This document shows positions 26,053 through 34,721 of a stretch of 44,004 nucleotides of DNA, in pieces. The DNA is from Lachnospiraceae bacterium. GTDB lineage: Bacteria > Bacillota > Clostridia > Lachnospirales > Lachnospiraceae. The stretch is from contig CAJTBO010000037.1 of the NCBI GenBank assembly GCA_910573755.1, positions 1 to 44,004 on the forward strand, read 5' to 3'. Position 1 is the first letter of the stretch. Every line of letters begins with the position of its first letter. The notes under the pieces were generated by a model, which saw only the letters and a program-made list of their open reading frames with translations, did no database searches and had not been told where the DNA came from. The translations under genes were made by a program, and so were the position numbers.

Positions 26053-28164
26053 ATGGTACAACAGGATAAGCTGGTACAGTTTTACTTCACGCAGTACAGA
26101 GACAGTGCGTTGAAATTAAAAAAGAAAAAGAACGACGGGAAAAGTGTCTATGAAAAACGGATCAGATCACTTTTTCAGGAATTAAAAAGGACAGGTTCGG
26201 CAAAAATAAAGAAAGCGAAGCTGGAGGATTACCACAGGCAGATCAGGAACGTCAGCTATTATGCGTTCCGCGAAAAAAACCAGATAGCCATGATGGAGAT
26301 CAGGGATATGCTGCTGCCTGAACTGGTACGGCTGGATATGGCGGAACTGACGGAGTCGGAGGCGGAGATCATCACAGGAAAGTTTCTGGAATATTTAAGG
26401 ACGGAACTGCCCTTTGAGATCTGCAGAAGGACGATCAAGGAGTTGTCGAGAAGCTACGCGGATGTGGGAATCCGGGGAGAGATCATCGATATGGTTCCGA
26501 TGAATCCGGAGACGGAGTTTCAGGAAGCGCTTGCCATGAAACGGCATTTTATCCTGCATGTGGGACCCACCAACTGCGGGAAGACCTATCAGGCGCTGGA
26601 ACGTTTGAAAACGTCGCAGAACGGTACCTATCTGGGACCGCTGCGTCTTCTTGCGCTGGAAGTATATGAGCGGATGATGGAGGCGGGCGTACCCTGCAGC
26701 ATGCTCACGGGGGAAGAGTATATTTTTGAGGAAAACAGCCGCGTGATCTCCTCCACGATCGAGATGCTGGATATTGAAAAGGAATATGACATTGTCGTCA
26801 TTGATGAGGCGCAGATGATAGCCGACGAGGACAGGGGGCATTCCTGGACAAGGGCGATACTGGGCGTGAAAGCAAAAGAGATCCATATCTGCATGAGTCC
26901 GGCGGCACAGAATGTAGTGACCCATCTGATCTCCCTCTGCGGGGACAGCAGTGAGATCAACCATTATGAAAGGATGACAAAGCTGGTCTGTGAGGAAGAG
27001 GCATTTCGTTTTCCGGAGGATGTACAGGACGGGGATGCGCTGATCCTGTTTACCAAGCGTGCGGTGCTGGATATTGCGGGACGTCTGGAGCGGGAGGGCA
27101 TCCGCACCAGTGTGATCTACGGCTCGCTTCCGCCGGAGATCAGAAGACGCCAGATCAGGCTGTTTACCGAGAAGGAGAGCAAGGTGGTGGTTTCCACCGA
27201 TGCCATCGGCATGGGGCTCAATCTTCCGGTGCGGCGGATCGTTTTTGTCCAGACCGAAAAATATGACGGGCATCAGAAGCGGAAGCTGGAGATACCGGAG
27301 ATCAAGCAGATCGCCGGACGCGCCGGGCGGTACGGTATTTATGAGACCGGCTATGTGAGCGCGGCGGGAGAGGAAGAACTGGAATATGTCAGGGAGCGCT
27401 ACGCGAAGGAGGAGGAACCGATCAGCCGGGTGAGCCTGGGCTTTCCCCATGTGCTGCTGGATATGGAAGATCCCCTTGATACGATCCTGAAGGTCTGGAA
27501 ATCGGTGGAGCCTTCGCCGCCCTTTGAGAAGGTCAGTATCGATGAGATGCTGTTTCTTTATGAGCGGGCCTATAAGGAGCGGAAGGATATCGACGGTTTT
27601 GACGACAAGCGCACGCTCTATCGGATGCTGACCTGTTCCATTGACATTAAGAACAGGGATATCGTGGAACTCTGGCTTTATTACTGCGAGACCTATACGG
27701 CGGACGTATCGCTCCATTTCCCCGCCCTTTCCATGTGTACCGATAAAGGCATTATGAAATATGAGACATTCTACAAGATGCTGGATCTGTATCATCAGTT
27801 TTCCACCAGGCTGGGTAAGGAGATGGATGCTGAGCGCCTTGCCAGAGAGCGGGAAAAAACGGAAGATACCATTATGCGGTATCTGGTGAAAAATAAAAAA
27901 GACTATATTCAAAAGTGTAAATACTGCGGAAAGCCGCTGCCCTTCGGCTACGGGTTTACGGTCTGTGAGGAATGCCACAGAGGCGGCAGGAAGTTTTCAC
28001 TGTTAGGACGAAGGAAAGGCGGAAGCGGTGAGAACGGCAGGGAACAGGAGCGGCACAGAAAGGCACAAAAGCCTGAAAAAGAAATGAAAAAGCCCGGCGG
28101 AAGCCACAGAAGGCGGCGCAGGCCGAAACAGGCGGGCGCAGAGGCGGAAGGTAAGGAAGGCTGA
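26053..28164 (+). CDS. SUV3-like ATP-dependent helicase with C-terminal zinc ribbon
   Basis: The protein of 703 aa is a superfamily 2 helicase. Walker A is GPTNCGKT (Lys177), motif II is VIDEAQM (DEAQ at 251-254), motif V region is STDAIGMGLNLP and motif VI is QIAGRAGRYG. The order and wording match Suv3, the mitochondrial RNA helicase. A C-terminal helical part follows, then a four-Cys zinc ribbon (CKYCGKPLPFGYGFTVCEEC) and a very basic tail. ATG 26053 has AGCAGGAG close upstream; an ATG at 26011 has no ribosome binding site. Likely role: RNA unwinding or turnover. Confidence 0.85.
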   Translation: MVQQDKLVQFYFTQYRDSALKLKKKKNDGKSVYEKRIRSLFQELKRTGSAKIKKAKLEDYHRQIRNVSYYAFREKNQIAMMEIRDMLLPELVRLDMAELTESEAEIITGKFLEYLRTELPFEICRRTIKELSRSYADVGIRGEIIDMVPMNPETEFQEALAMKRHFILHVGPTNCGKTYQALERLKTSQNGTYLGPLRLLALEVYERMMEAGVPCSMLTGEEYIFEENSRVISSTIEMLDIEKEYDIVVIDEAQMIADEDRGHSWTRAILGVKAKEIHICMSPAAQNVVTHLISLCGDSSEINHYERMTKLVCEEEAFRFPEDVQDGDALILFTKRAVLDIAGRLEREGIRTSVIYGSLPPEIRRRQIRLFTEKESKVVVSTDAIGMGLNLPVRRIVFVQTEKYDGHQKRKLEIPEIKQIAGRAGRYGIYETGYVSAAGEEELEYVRERYAKEEEPISRVSLGFPHVLLDMEDPLDTILKVWKSVEPSPPFEKVSIDEMLFLYERAYKERKDIDGFDDKRTLYRMLTCSIDIKNRDIVELWLYYCETYTADVSLHFPALSMCTDKGIMKYETFYKMLDLYHQFSTRLGKEMDAERLAREREKTEDTIMRYLVKNKKDYIQKCKYCGKPLPFGYGFTVCEECHRGGRKFSLLGRRKGGSGENGREQERHRKAQKPEKEMKKPGGSHRRRRRPKQAGAEAEGKEG

Positions 28165-28168
28165 TTCA

Positions 28169-28290
28169 ATGCCGGCGGTAAAAGCCGGAGAAGGGCGGGA
28201 AAGATGCCGGGGGCAAAAGCCGGAGAAAGCTGGGAAAGCCGCCGGGGGCAAAAGCTGAAGAAAGGCTGGGAAAGCCGCCGGAGGCAAAAG
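28169..28290 (+). repeat. Tandem 35-36 bp repeat, 3.5 copies
   Basis: Copies at 28169-28203, 28204-28238, 28239-28274 and a partial one at 28275-28290 share a core like GCCGGGGGCAAAAGCCGGAG followed by GGGAAAG. They fill the gap between the helicase stop and ispF. The copies are close but not identical. There is no spacer structure, so it is not a CRISPR array. One frame on each strand is open but lacks a ribosome binding site. Confidence 0.85.
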
Positions 28291-28309
28291 ATCAGCGGGG
28301 GGAGAGCGT

Positions 28310-28846
28310 ATGAGGATAGGAACAGGCTACGATGTCCACAGGCTTGTGGAAGGCAGGAAATGTATAATCGGTGGTGTGGAGATCCCTTATGAGAGGGGGC
28401 TTCTCGGGCATTCGGACGCGGATGTGCTGCTCCATGCCATTATGGACGCGCTGCTGGGCGCGGCGGCTCTCGGGGATATCGGGAAGCATTTCCCGGACAC
28501 GGAGGAAGCCTATCTGGGGATCTCTTCCGTAGAACTTTTGAAAAAGGTTGGGGATCTGCTGGAAGAGCATACTTTTCTGGTGGAAAATATTGATGCCACG
28601 ATTATTGCCCAGGCACCGAAAATGCGTCCGCATATTGATAAAATGCGGGAGAATATTGCTGATGCGCTGCAGATCGAACTTTCTCAGGTCAACGTGAAGG
28701 CGACGACCGAAGAAGGGCTCGGTTTTACCGGAAGCGGTGAGGGTATCTCCGCGCATGCCGTCTGCCTTCTGACGACGCCTATGGAACTCCATGCGGAAAA
28801 TGTTTCGGGCTGCGGAAACTGCAGCGGCTGTCCAAAGCTGAAGTAA
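28310..28846 (+). CDS. ispF: 2-C-methyl-D-erythritol 2,4-cyclodiphosphate synthase
   Basis: IspF makes the cyclodiphosphate in the MEP isoprenoid pathway. The metal and substrate motifs are GYDVH (Asp8, His10), [19 protein letters not shown] and GDIGKHFPD; the C-terminal core has [13 protein letters not shown]. The usual length is about 157 aa; this one is 178 because of a Cys-rich tail ([12 protein letters not shown]) after the conserved VCLLT end. GGGGGGAGAGCGT precedes ATG 28310. It follows the tandem repeats at 28169. Confidence 0.96.
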   Translation: MRIGTGYDVHRLVEGRKCIIGGVEIPYERGLLGHSDADVLLHAIMDALLGAAALGDIGKHFPDTEEAYLGISSVELLKKVGDLLEEHTFLVENIDATIIAQAPKMRPHIDKMRENIADALQIELSQVNVKATTEEGLGFTGSGEGISAHAVCLLTTPMELHAENVSGCGNCSGCPKLK

Positions 28847-28892
28847 AGGATGTGGATTGTTGCTTTGGAAAGGGCATAATCTGCTCCTTCTC

Positions 28893-28921
28893 TTGTATCG
28901 TACAGACGGCTGTGATAAAAT
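28893..28921 (+). promoter_or_regulatory. Promoter of the unknown gene at 28963
   Basis: TTGTAT (28893-28898) and TAAAAT (28916-28921) are 17 bp apart. An extended -10 TGN precedes TAAAAT. It lies about 40 bp before the gene. Confidence 0.6.
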
Positions 28922-28962
28922 CAGAACGGTAAGACTTACGATCGATGAAAGGAGACGCATTT

Positions 28963-29529
28963 ATGTCGGGTGTTTTTGACGAAAAAAGAATGACAAAGTT
29001 TTTGGATAGATATATTCCTGATGGAGAAGTGCTGAGAGCCGGTATACACGGGATCGGGCTTGAGACGGAGGTCAGGCAGGTTTTCGGAAACTGCAGCCTT
29101 GTCGGGGAGGAGATTGTTCCAAGAGAAAACGGCGGCCTGCTTGAAGTGAGTAAACGAAAATACTCGAATTACGATGTGTATATCGGTATTACCCAACGTT
29201 ATCTGATTCTTTCCGAGTGCGACATATATAAACATCTGTATGATTTCAATGAGAACCCGGATCCGGCGGGGACTGTTGTCGAGGAGGTCAGCGGCTGCAT
29301 TCCATTGGATTATGTCGGTACCTGTTTTCTGCTTTCAGAGATTTCAAGATGTGTGGTCAAAAAAGGATGGATGGGATCTGTGAAATGTCAAATCACTATG
29401 AAAAACGGCAGTCAGCTTAAACTGATGCTGCCAAAGCGCGGCGGGATAGGCGGCGGTATGCCGAACCACACAAAATACCGGGAAGAGATCATAGCGTGCC
29501 TCAGTAATCTGAACTGTGCGCATGCGTAA
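28963..29529 (+). CDS. Hypothetical protein, single gene
   Basis: The 188-aa protein is not recognised. ATG 28963 has AAAGGAG 8 bases upstream; an in-frame ATG at 28945 is less likely because it would contain that site. No signal peptide or membrane helix is seen. The first half is mixed alpha/beta, with strands such as YDVYIGITQRYLILSEC. The second half has CIPLDYVGTCFLLSEISRC, KCQITMKNGSQLKLMLP and a Gly-rich RGGIGGGMP. Strand-rich segments of this kind resemble the PH-like domains of the KAP protein at 19490, but no homology can be shown here. It has its own promoter. Confidence 0.7.
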   Translation: MSGVFDEKRMTKFLDRYIPDGEVLRAGIHGIGLETEVRQVFGNCSLVGEEIVPRENGGLLEVSKRKYSNYDVYIGITQRYLILSECDIYKHLYDFNENPDPAGTVVEEVSGCIPLDYVGTCFLLSEISRCVVKKGWMGSVKCQITMKNGSQLKLMLPKRGGIGGGMPNHTKYREEIIACLSNLNCAHA

Positions 29530-29638
29530 GAGAATCCGTATTTTGCAGAGGCACTTTTATCAGTTTGGCATATAATGTAATGATATGGAAAAATAAATAA
29601 GATATTTGTTTATCATCAGGTACATGGCAGCAGACAGA

Positions 29639-29698
29639 TGTCCGGTCTGCCGGACAGAGAGACGCAGCGGTGCGGGTATAAGATTATACAGTGTATAA
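29639..29698 (+). promoter_or_regulatory. Structured leader and palindrome before cysE
   Basis: TGTCCGG-tctg-CCGGACA (29639-29656) forms a hairpin without a T tract. Further on TTATACA-g-TGTATAA (29684-29698) is a perfect palindrome about 25 bp before the cysE start codon. A TATAAT box at 29571-29576 lacks a good -35. The palindrome could bind a dimeric regulator. No T-box or riboswitch consensus was found. Confidence 0.45.
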
Positions 29699-29722
29699 AC
29701 TATATCTTAAGGGAGATGCAGT

Positions 29723-30412
29723 ATGGGTTTTATCAGAAACATACAGGATGAAATCAGGATCATACGAGAGAGAGACCCGGCAATCCACAGCAACTGGGAG
29801 GTACTTTTGTATCCCAGTTTTAAGGTGATGCTGCATTACCGGTTTGCGCATAAGCTTTACATAAAAAAGCACTATTTTCTTGCAAGATGGGTATCCCAGC
29901 GGGGCGTAAGGAAGACCGGTATTGAGATCCATCCCGGCGCGAAGATAGGAAAAGGACTGTTTATTGACCACGGAAACGGTGTGATCATCGGGGAGACCGC
30001 CATACTGGGCGATAACGTAACGCTTTATCAGGGCGTGACGCTGGGCGGAACCGGTAAGGAACAGGGAAAAAGGCATCCCACGGTGGGGAACAATGTGATG
30101 ATCAGCGCCGGAGCCAAAGTGCTGGGGTCCTTTACGATCGGGGATAATTCCAAGATCGGCGCAGGCAGCGTGGTACTGGAGGAGGTGCCGCCGGGCTCTA
30201 CGGTGGTGGGCGTGCCGGGACATGTGGTGAAGCGGAAGAAACAGAACTTCCCGCAGGAGGAACTGGATCAGGTAAGTCTTCCGGACCCGGTACAGGAGGA
30301 TATCACCGGTTTAAAGAGATCCAACGCGGAGCTGACAAACCATCTGCTGAAGCTGGAGGATGAGCTGCGGGAACTGCGGAGGAGAGTAAATACTCAAAAC
30401 AGTAAGGGATAG
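29723..30412 (+). CDS. cysE: Serine O-acetyltransferase
   Basis: CysE acetylates serine to O-acetylserine, the first step of cysteine synthesis. The 229-aa protein has a short helical N-terminal domain and a left-handed beta-helix of hexapeptide repeats. The active-site segment is FIDHGNGVIIGETAILG, followed by TLGGTGKEQGKRHPTVG and the GSVVLEEVPPGSTVVGVPG end. The last about 45 residues are a coiled-coil-like extension. It is the short bacillar EpsC/CysE type. It precedes cysS by 48 bases and could be co-transcribed with it. Confidence 0.95.
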   Translation: MGFIRNIQDEIRIIRERDPAIHSNWEVLLYPSFKVMLHYRFAHKLYIKKHYFLARWVSQRGVRKTGIEIHPGAKIGKGLFIDHGNGVIIGETAILGDNVTLYQGVTLGGTGKEQGKRHPTVGNNVMISAGAKVLGSFTIGDNSKIGAGSVVLEEVPPGSTVVGVPGHVVKRKKQNFPQEELDQVSLPDPVQEDITGLKRSNAELTNHLLKLEDELRELRRRVNTQNSKG

Positions 30413-30460
30413 ATGAGCCGGCGAGAATGATACGGAATTGAAAGAAGGAGGACGGCGATT

Positions 30461-31870
30461 ATGAAAATATATAATACATTATCAGGCAGAAAAGAAGAGT
30501 TTGTGCCGATTGAAGAGGGAAAAGTGAGCATGTACGTATGCGGCCCTACGGTTTACAATCTGATTCATATCGGCAACGCACGTCCGATGCTTGTGTTTGA
30601 CACGGTGCGCCGGTATATGGAATATAAGGGGTTTGAGGTAAACTTTGTATCCAATTTTACGGATGTGGATGACAAGATCATCAAAAAAGCCGTGGAAGAG
30701 GGTGTGGATGCTTCCGTAATTTCCGAAAGATATATCGCGGAGTGTAAAAAAGATATGGAAGGCATGAATGTAAAACCTGCTACAACCCATCCTTTGGCGA
30801 CGCAGGAGATCGGCGGCATGCTGGAAATGATCGAAACCCTGATCGAAAAGGGACATGCTTATCGGGGAGCGGATGGTACGGTATATTTCCGTACAAGAAG
30901 TTTTAAAGGATACGGCAAGCTTTCCCACAAAAATCTGGACGATCTGCAGGGCGGAAACAGATCTCTTCTTGTTTCGGGAGAGGATCAGAAGGAGGATCCG
31001 CTGGATTTTGTACTCTGGAAACCGAAAAAAGAAGGGGAGCCCTACTGGGAGTCTCCCTGGTGCGACGGAAGGCCGGGATGGCATATCGAATGCTCTGTGA
31101 TGAGCAAAAAATATCTCGGCGAAGAGATCGATATCCATGCGGGCGGCGAGGATCTGATCTTCCCCCACCATGAAAACGAGATTGCCCAGTCCGAGGCGGC
31201 GAACGGCAAACCCTTTGCCCATTACTGGATGCATAATGCTTTCCTGAATATCGACAATCACAAAATGTCCAAATCCGCAGGGAATTTCTTCACCGTGCGG
31301 GACATTTCCGGGAAATATGATCTGCAGGTGCTGCGCTTCTTTATGCTTTCCGCGCACTACAGAAGTCCCTTGAATTTCAGCGCGGAACTGATGCAGGCGG
31401 CCCAGAACGGCTATGACAGGATCGTGACTGCGGTGGAAAATTTAAATTTCCTGATCGGGAACGCGAAAGAAGGAGAGGAAACCGCACAGGAGAAGGAGCT
31501 GGAGGAGCAGGCAAAAGCTTTTGCGGCAAAATTCGAGGAAGCCATGGAGGATGATTTCAACACGGCGGACGCCCTTGCCGCGATCTTTGAACTGGTGAAA
31601 TTTGTCAATACCAATACGGACGGCGAACACACAAAGGCTTATCTGCAGGCGCTTAAGAAAGAGATCACGGTGCTCGCCGATATCTGCGGGCTGATCGTGG
31701 AGAAAAAACAGGAACTTCTGCCGGGGGATATCGAGGCGCTGATTCAGGAAAGGCAGGATGCGAGAAAAGCAAGAAACTTTGCCCGCGCAGATGAGATCAG
31801 AAATGAACTTCTGGAAAAAGGTATCATACTGGAAGATACAAGAGAGGGCGTAAAATGGAAAAAGGCGTAA
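30461..31870 (+). CDS. cysS: Cysteinyl-tRNA synthetase
   Basis: The class I synthetase charges tRNA-Cys. The 469-aa protein has [17 protein letters not shown] with the HIGH motif and first zinc Cys, the [24 protein letters not shown] zinc-ligand segment and the KMSKS motif in [11 protein letters not shown]. The C-terminal half is the helical DALR-type anticodon region. AAAGAAGGAGGACGG precedes ATG 30461. The neighbourhood cysE-cysS-mrnC-rlmB is a well known Gram-positive order. The gene overlaps mrnC by 16 bases. Confidence 0.98.
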   Translation: MKIYNTLSGRKEEFVPIEEGKVSMYVCGPTVYNLIHIGNARPMLVFDTVRRYMEYKGFEVNFVSNFTDVDDKIIKKAVEEGVDASVISERYIAECKKDMEGMNVKPATTHPLATQEIGGMLEMIETLIEKGHAYRGADGTVYFRTRSFKGYGKLSHKNLDDLQGGNRSLLVSGEDQKEDPLDFVLWKPKKEGEPYWESPWCDGRPGWHIECSVMSKKYLGEEIDIHAGGEDLIFPHHENEIAQSEAANGKPFAHYWMHNAFLNIDNHKMSKSAGNFFTVRDISGKYDLQVLRFFMLSAHYRSPLNFSAELMQAAQNGYDRIVTAVENLNFLIGNAKEGEETAQEKELEEQAKAFAAKFEEAMEDDFNTADALAAIFELVKFVNTNTDGEHTKAYLQALKKEITVLADICGLIVEKKQELLPGDIEALIQERQDARKARNFARADEIRNELLEKGIILEDTREGVKWKKA

Positions 31871-32307
31871 CGCTGCCGGCTTTGCCCGAAATCATCCGGG
31901 AGAGTTTCGGGTGCAGGGAGCAGGATATCAGAAACTATTCTCCGCTGGCGCTTGCCTATATCGGGGATTGTGTGTATGAGCTGATCATCCGCACGGTGAT
32001 CGTGGAAAAAGGGAACAGGCAGCCTCAGAAACTGCATAAGGAGGCGGCGGGGTTTTCCAAAGCGGGCACGCAGTCCGGGCTTTATAAGGCGCTGCTTGAG
32101 GAGGTATCCGAGGAGGAGAGGGATATTCTGAAAAGGGGCAGAAATGCCAATTCCCACAGCAAGGCAAAAAACGCAACTCTTTCCGAATATAAGAACGCAA
32201 CGGCACTGGAGGCTTTGTTCGGGTATCTGTATCTGACGGGACGGATGGAACGGGTGCTGGAGCTCTTGAAGCTGGGGCTTGAGAAGTGCGGATTTGATAT
32301 TGTGTGA
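31855..32307 (+). CDS. mrnC: Mini-ribonuclease 3
   Basis: Mini-III is an RNase III catalytic domain without a dsRNA-binding domain, which matures 23S rRNA in Bacillus. The 150-aa protein has LALAYIGDCVYEL (catalytic acidic residues), the RGRNANSHSKAKNA loop and TALEALFGYLYLTG. Length and motifs are normal. The start ATG 31855 lies inside the end of cysS, consistent with coupled translation. Confidence 0.95.
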   Translation: MEKGVTLPALPEIIRESFGCREQDIRNYSPLALAYIGDCVYELIIRTVIVEKGNRQPQKLHKEAAGFSKAGTQSGLYKALLEEVSEEERDILKRGRNANSHSKAKNATLSEYKNATALEALFGYLYLTGRMERVLELLKLGLEKCGFDIV

Positions 32308-32468
32308 GAGAAAAAAGCGCGCTTTCATATAATATTGCCGGAGAAGATGAAGTATAAGTACAAAGAGGAAAAGATGGAACATGAAAATGTTCAATCTCGG
32401 AATTTGTGTCCGCGCTGCCTGTCGCGAACCTGTTATATGCGGAAGGCAGCGCAGAAGTATGGTGTAAT

Positions 32469-33206
32469 ATGGCATATCATGAATTTACAATAGAAGGCAG
32501 AAACGCGGTGCTGGAGGCGCTGCGGAGCAAAAAGCCCATTGACAAGCTGTATATTCTGGACGGCTGTCAGGACGGGCCGGTGATGACGATTAGACGGGAA
32601 GCGAAGAGGCAGGATTGTTTTGTGAAGTATGTGGCAAAAGAGCGGCTTGATCAGCTTTCCGAGACAGGGCATCATCAGGGCGTGATCGCGATGGCGGCGG
32701 CTTACGAGTATGCGGAACTGGAAGATCTGTTTCAGGCGGCGCGGGAAAAGGGCGAAGATCCTTTTTTCCTTCTTCTGGATAATATCGAAGATCCGCATAA
32801 TCTGGGTGCTATTATCCGAACGGCTAATCTGGCGGGAGCCCACGGCGTGATCATTCCGAAGAATCGGGCGGTGGGACTGACTGCGGCGGTGGCGCGTACT
32901 TCGGCAGGAGCGCTGAACTATACACCGGTCGTCAGAGTGACCAATCTGGTGCGGACGATGGACGAACTGAAAAAGCGCGGACTGTGGATGGTATGCGCGG
33001 ATATGGGCGGAGAGAAGATGTATGATCTGAATTTGAAAGGCCCTATCGGACTTGTGATCGGAAGCGAAGGGGAGGGCGTCGGCCGTCTGGTAAGGGAAAA
33101 CTGCGATATGACGGCGTCGATCCCGATGAAAGGGGATATCGATTCTCTGAATGCCTCTGTGGCAGCAGGGGTGCTGGCTTATGAGATTGTCAGGCAGAGA
33201 GGGTAA
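32469..33206 (+). CDS. rlmB: 23S rRNA 2'-O-ribose methyltransferase, RlmB/TrmH family
   Basis: The SPOUT enzyme methylates the 2'-O of a guanosine in 23S rRNA. From ATG 32469 the protein has 246 aa: a substrate-binding N-domain (FTIEGRNAVLEAL) and a knotted C-domain with the three TrmH motifs NIEDPHNLGAIIRTA, GLVIGSEGEGV and SIPMKGDIDSLNASVA. A TTG 63 bases upstream extends the frame but the added residues are not family-like. The ribosome binding site at 32469 is weak. It is the last clear housekeeping gene before the accessory region. Confidence 0.93.
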   Translation: MAYHEFTIEGRNAVLEALRSKKPIDKLYILDGCQDGPVMTIRREAKRQDCFVKYVAKERLDQLSETGHHQGVIAMAAAYEYAELEDLFQAAREKGEDPFFLLLDNIEDPHNLGAIIRTANLAGAHGVIIPKNRAVGLTAAVARTSAGALNYTPVVRVTNLVRTMDELKKRGLWMVCADMGGEKMYDLNLKGPIGLVIGSEGEGVGRLVRENCDMTASIPMKGDIDSLNASVAAGVLAYEIVRQRG

Positions 33207-33377
33207 ATGAAAAGCCTTCCGCCAATGCTCATGTACGGTAAAGAAGCAAGCAACCGAAAACAAGAGATAGACCGCCGGCACCACACTATTCCGAACCAAA
33301 GAAACAAAAGACCAAAAAATAAGCATTATGGAAATGTGCATAACTGGCTATGGAATCCCACCAAAAGCCATAATATG

Positions 33378-34682
33378 CTACTGCTTTACGGTAATAATCG
33401 TATGAAAAGTTAGAGTTTCTTGATGGTAGTACATTTGCATATTTCCATGATATTTAGCTACTATTTTGCGAATGCTTTTTATTCCAAACCCATGTTTGTG
33501 TTTATTGGCTTTTGTGGTGTTCAGTATACCGCTTTGCTCATCAAAAGGATTTTTCCTACTGGAATTAACAACAGTTATCACAACAAATGGTGTTTTTTCA
33601 CGTCTGTAAGCACTAACCTCTATAAAAGAATCAGAAATATGTTCGGCGGCTTCTATGGCATTGTCCAACAAGTTACAAAAAAGGGAAGTAATATCTGCAT
33701 CAGCAATAAAGTCAATAATTCCACTTCGGATATCTGCATGGAAAGAGATATGCTTATCAAGGCAGTTTAGCCCGTATCTTGTAAGGATTGCATTTAGTGT
33801 TTCGTGGTCGCATAGTTGTGAAACTTCTTTCAAATCGGAAGACCGCATTAACTCATGAATATACAGATTGATTTTGTCGTGTTCCCTTTTATCGTTCAAC
33901 GTATTTATAGATTGCAGATGTTTCTTTATATCATGTATTAAAATGCTCTGATTTTCATGTTGTGAAAGTAGCATCCCGTAATATTGTGCGGAATCGGACT
34001 CTTTTTGGAGTAATAATTGCATTTCCATAAATTCTAGACTTTTTTTCCTGTTATACTGTTCTATTCCAAATATAAGCAGGTTAATTGTAAGCAGAAAGAC
34101 AGCACTCAGCGTAAGCATCCAGTTTAAGATAGGAGAAAGGTCACAGGAATCGCTTATTTTTGTAAAAGTTACCATAACGAAAACAGAAGTTATGGGAATC
34201 AATGCTAATAAAAAGGCGGATTTATCTTGTCGTTCATCATGGTTTTGCCGTCCTTTCAGAAAATGAAGCAGGATAAAAATGACTGTAAAAAACATCAACT
34301 TTGAAAATATGGCAAATAAGGCAAGAAAATGAAAGTTTTCCCCTCTCTCAAAAAAGTGTGGTGAAAAATAACGAACAATATAGTATACCATTACTTCACA
34401 GAGTATCATAACTGATGTCAATATGGAAGAATGAAAAAAAGCAGAATAGGCGTTCATGTAGTATCCTGTAATAAGAAAAATAAAGTTAAATACAGAGTAT
34501 AAAGCCACATTCAACAATTTTGAATTAAAAAAGGAGACAAAGAACAAAATAAAATACAGTCCACATAGAATTGTAAGCTCTTTTTTTGCAGTACGTTTGG
34601 CAGCAAAAAGGGTAGATGTGTATTGCCATAGTATAATGGCTTCTGTAAGAAAACTAAAAAAACACCAAATATTTTTTCCCAT
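33378..34682 (-). CDS. Sensor histidine kinase, AgrC-like GHKL type
   Basis: The 434-aa membrane kinase has six to seven hydrophobic segments in its first about 215 residues, then a cytoplasmic kinase part. The phospho-acceptor His is in ILIHDIKKHLQ, the N box is NLLDNAIEAAE, and the G box is HGFGIKSI. This layout is typical of HPK10/AgrC kinases that sense peptides and pair with LytTR regulators. It is transcribed after the regulator at 34722. No AgrB or AgrD-like gene lies nearby. It is AT-rich compared with the genes to its left. Confidence 0.9.
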   Translation of the reverse strand: MGKNIWCFFSFLTEAIILWQYTSTLFAAKRTAKKELTILCGLYFILFFVSFFNSKLLNVALYSVFNFIFLITGYYMNAYSAFFHSSILTSVMILCEVMVYYIVRYFSPHFFERGENFHFLALFAIFSKLMFFTVIFILLHFLKGRQNHDERQDKSAFLLALIPITSVFVMVTFTKISDSCDLSPILNWMLTLSAVFLLTINLLIFGIEQYNRKKSLEFMEMQLLLQKESDSAQYYGMLLSQHENQSILIHDIKKHLQSINTLNDKREHDKINLYIHELMRSSDLKEVSQLCDHETLNAILTRYGLNCLDKHISFHADIRSGIIDFIADADITSLFCNLLDNAIEAAEHISDSFIEVSAYRREKTPFVVITVVNSSRKNPFDEQSGILNTTKANKHKHGFGIKSIRKIVAKYHGNMQMYYHQETLTFHTIITVKQ

Positions 34683-34721
34683 AGCGTTACTCCTTGCTCT
34701 TTTATGGATATACTAAAAATT

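Noticed and set aside
26395-27978. 527-aa open frame on the minus strand
   Set aside because: It lies wholly inside the SUV3-like helicase gene, has no domain or ribosome binding site, and is a codon-bias shadow.
28169-28290. CRISPR-like array
   Set aside because: The repeat units are contiguous and diverged, with no unique spacers and no cas genes.
29530-29722. T-box or riboswitch before cysE
   Set aside because: No T-box GGTGG-type antiterminator motif, no terminator, and no SAM or other known aptamer wording was found.
33207-33413. 68-aa plus-strand frame right after rlmB
   Set aside because: It overlaps the kinase 3' end, has no family likeness and an odd composition. The region is treated as a non-coding boundary.
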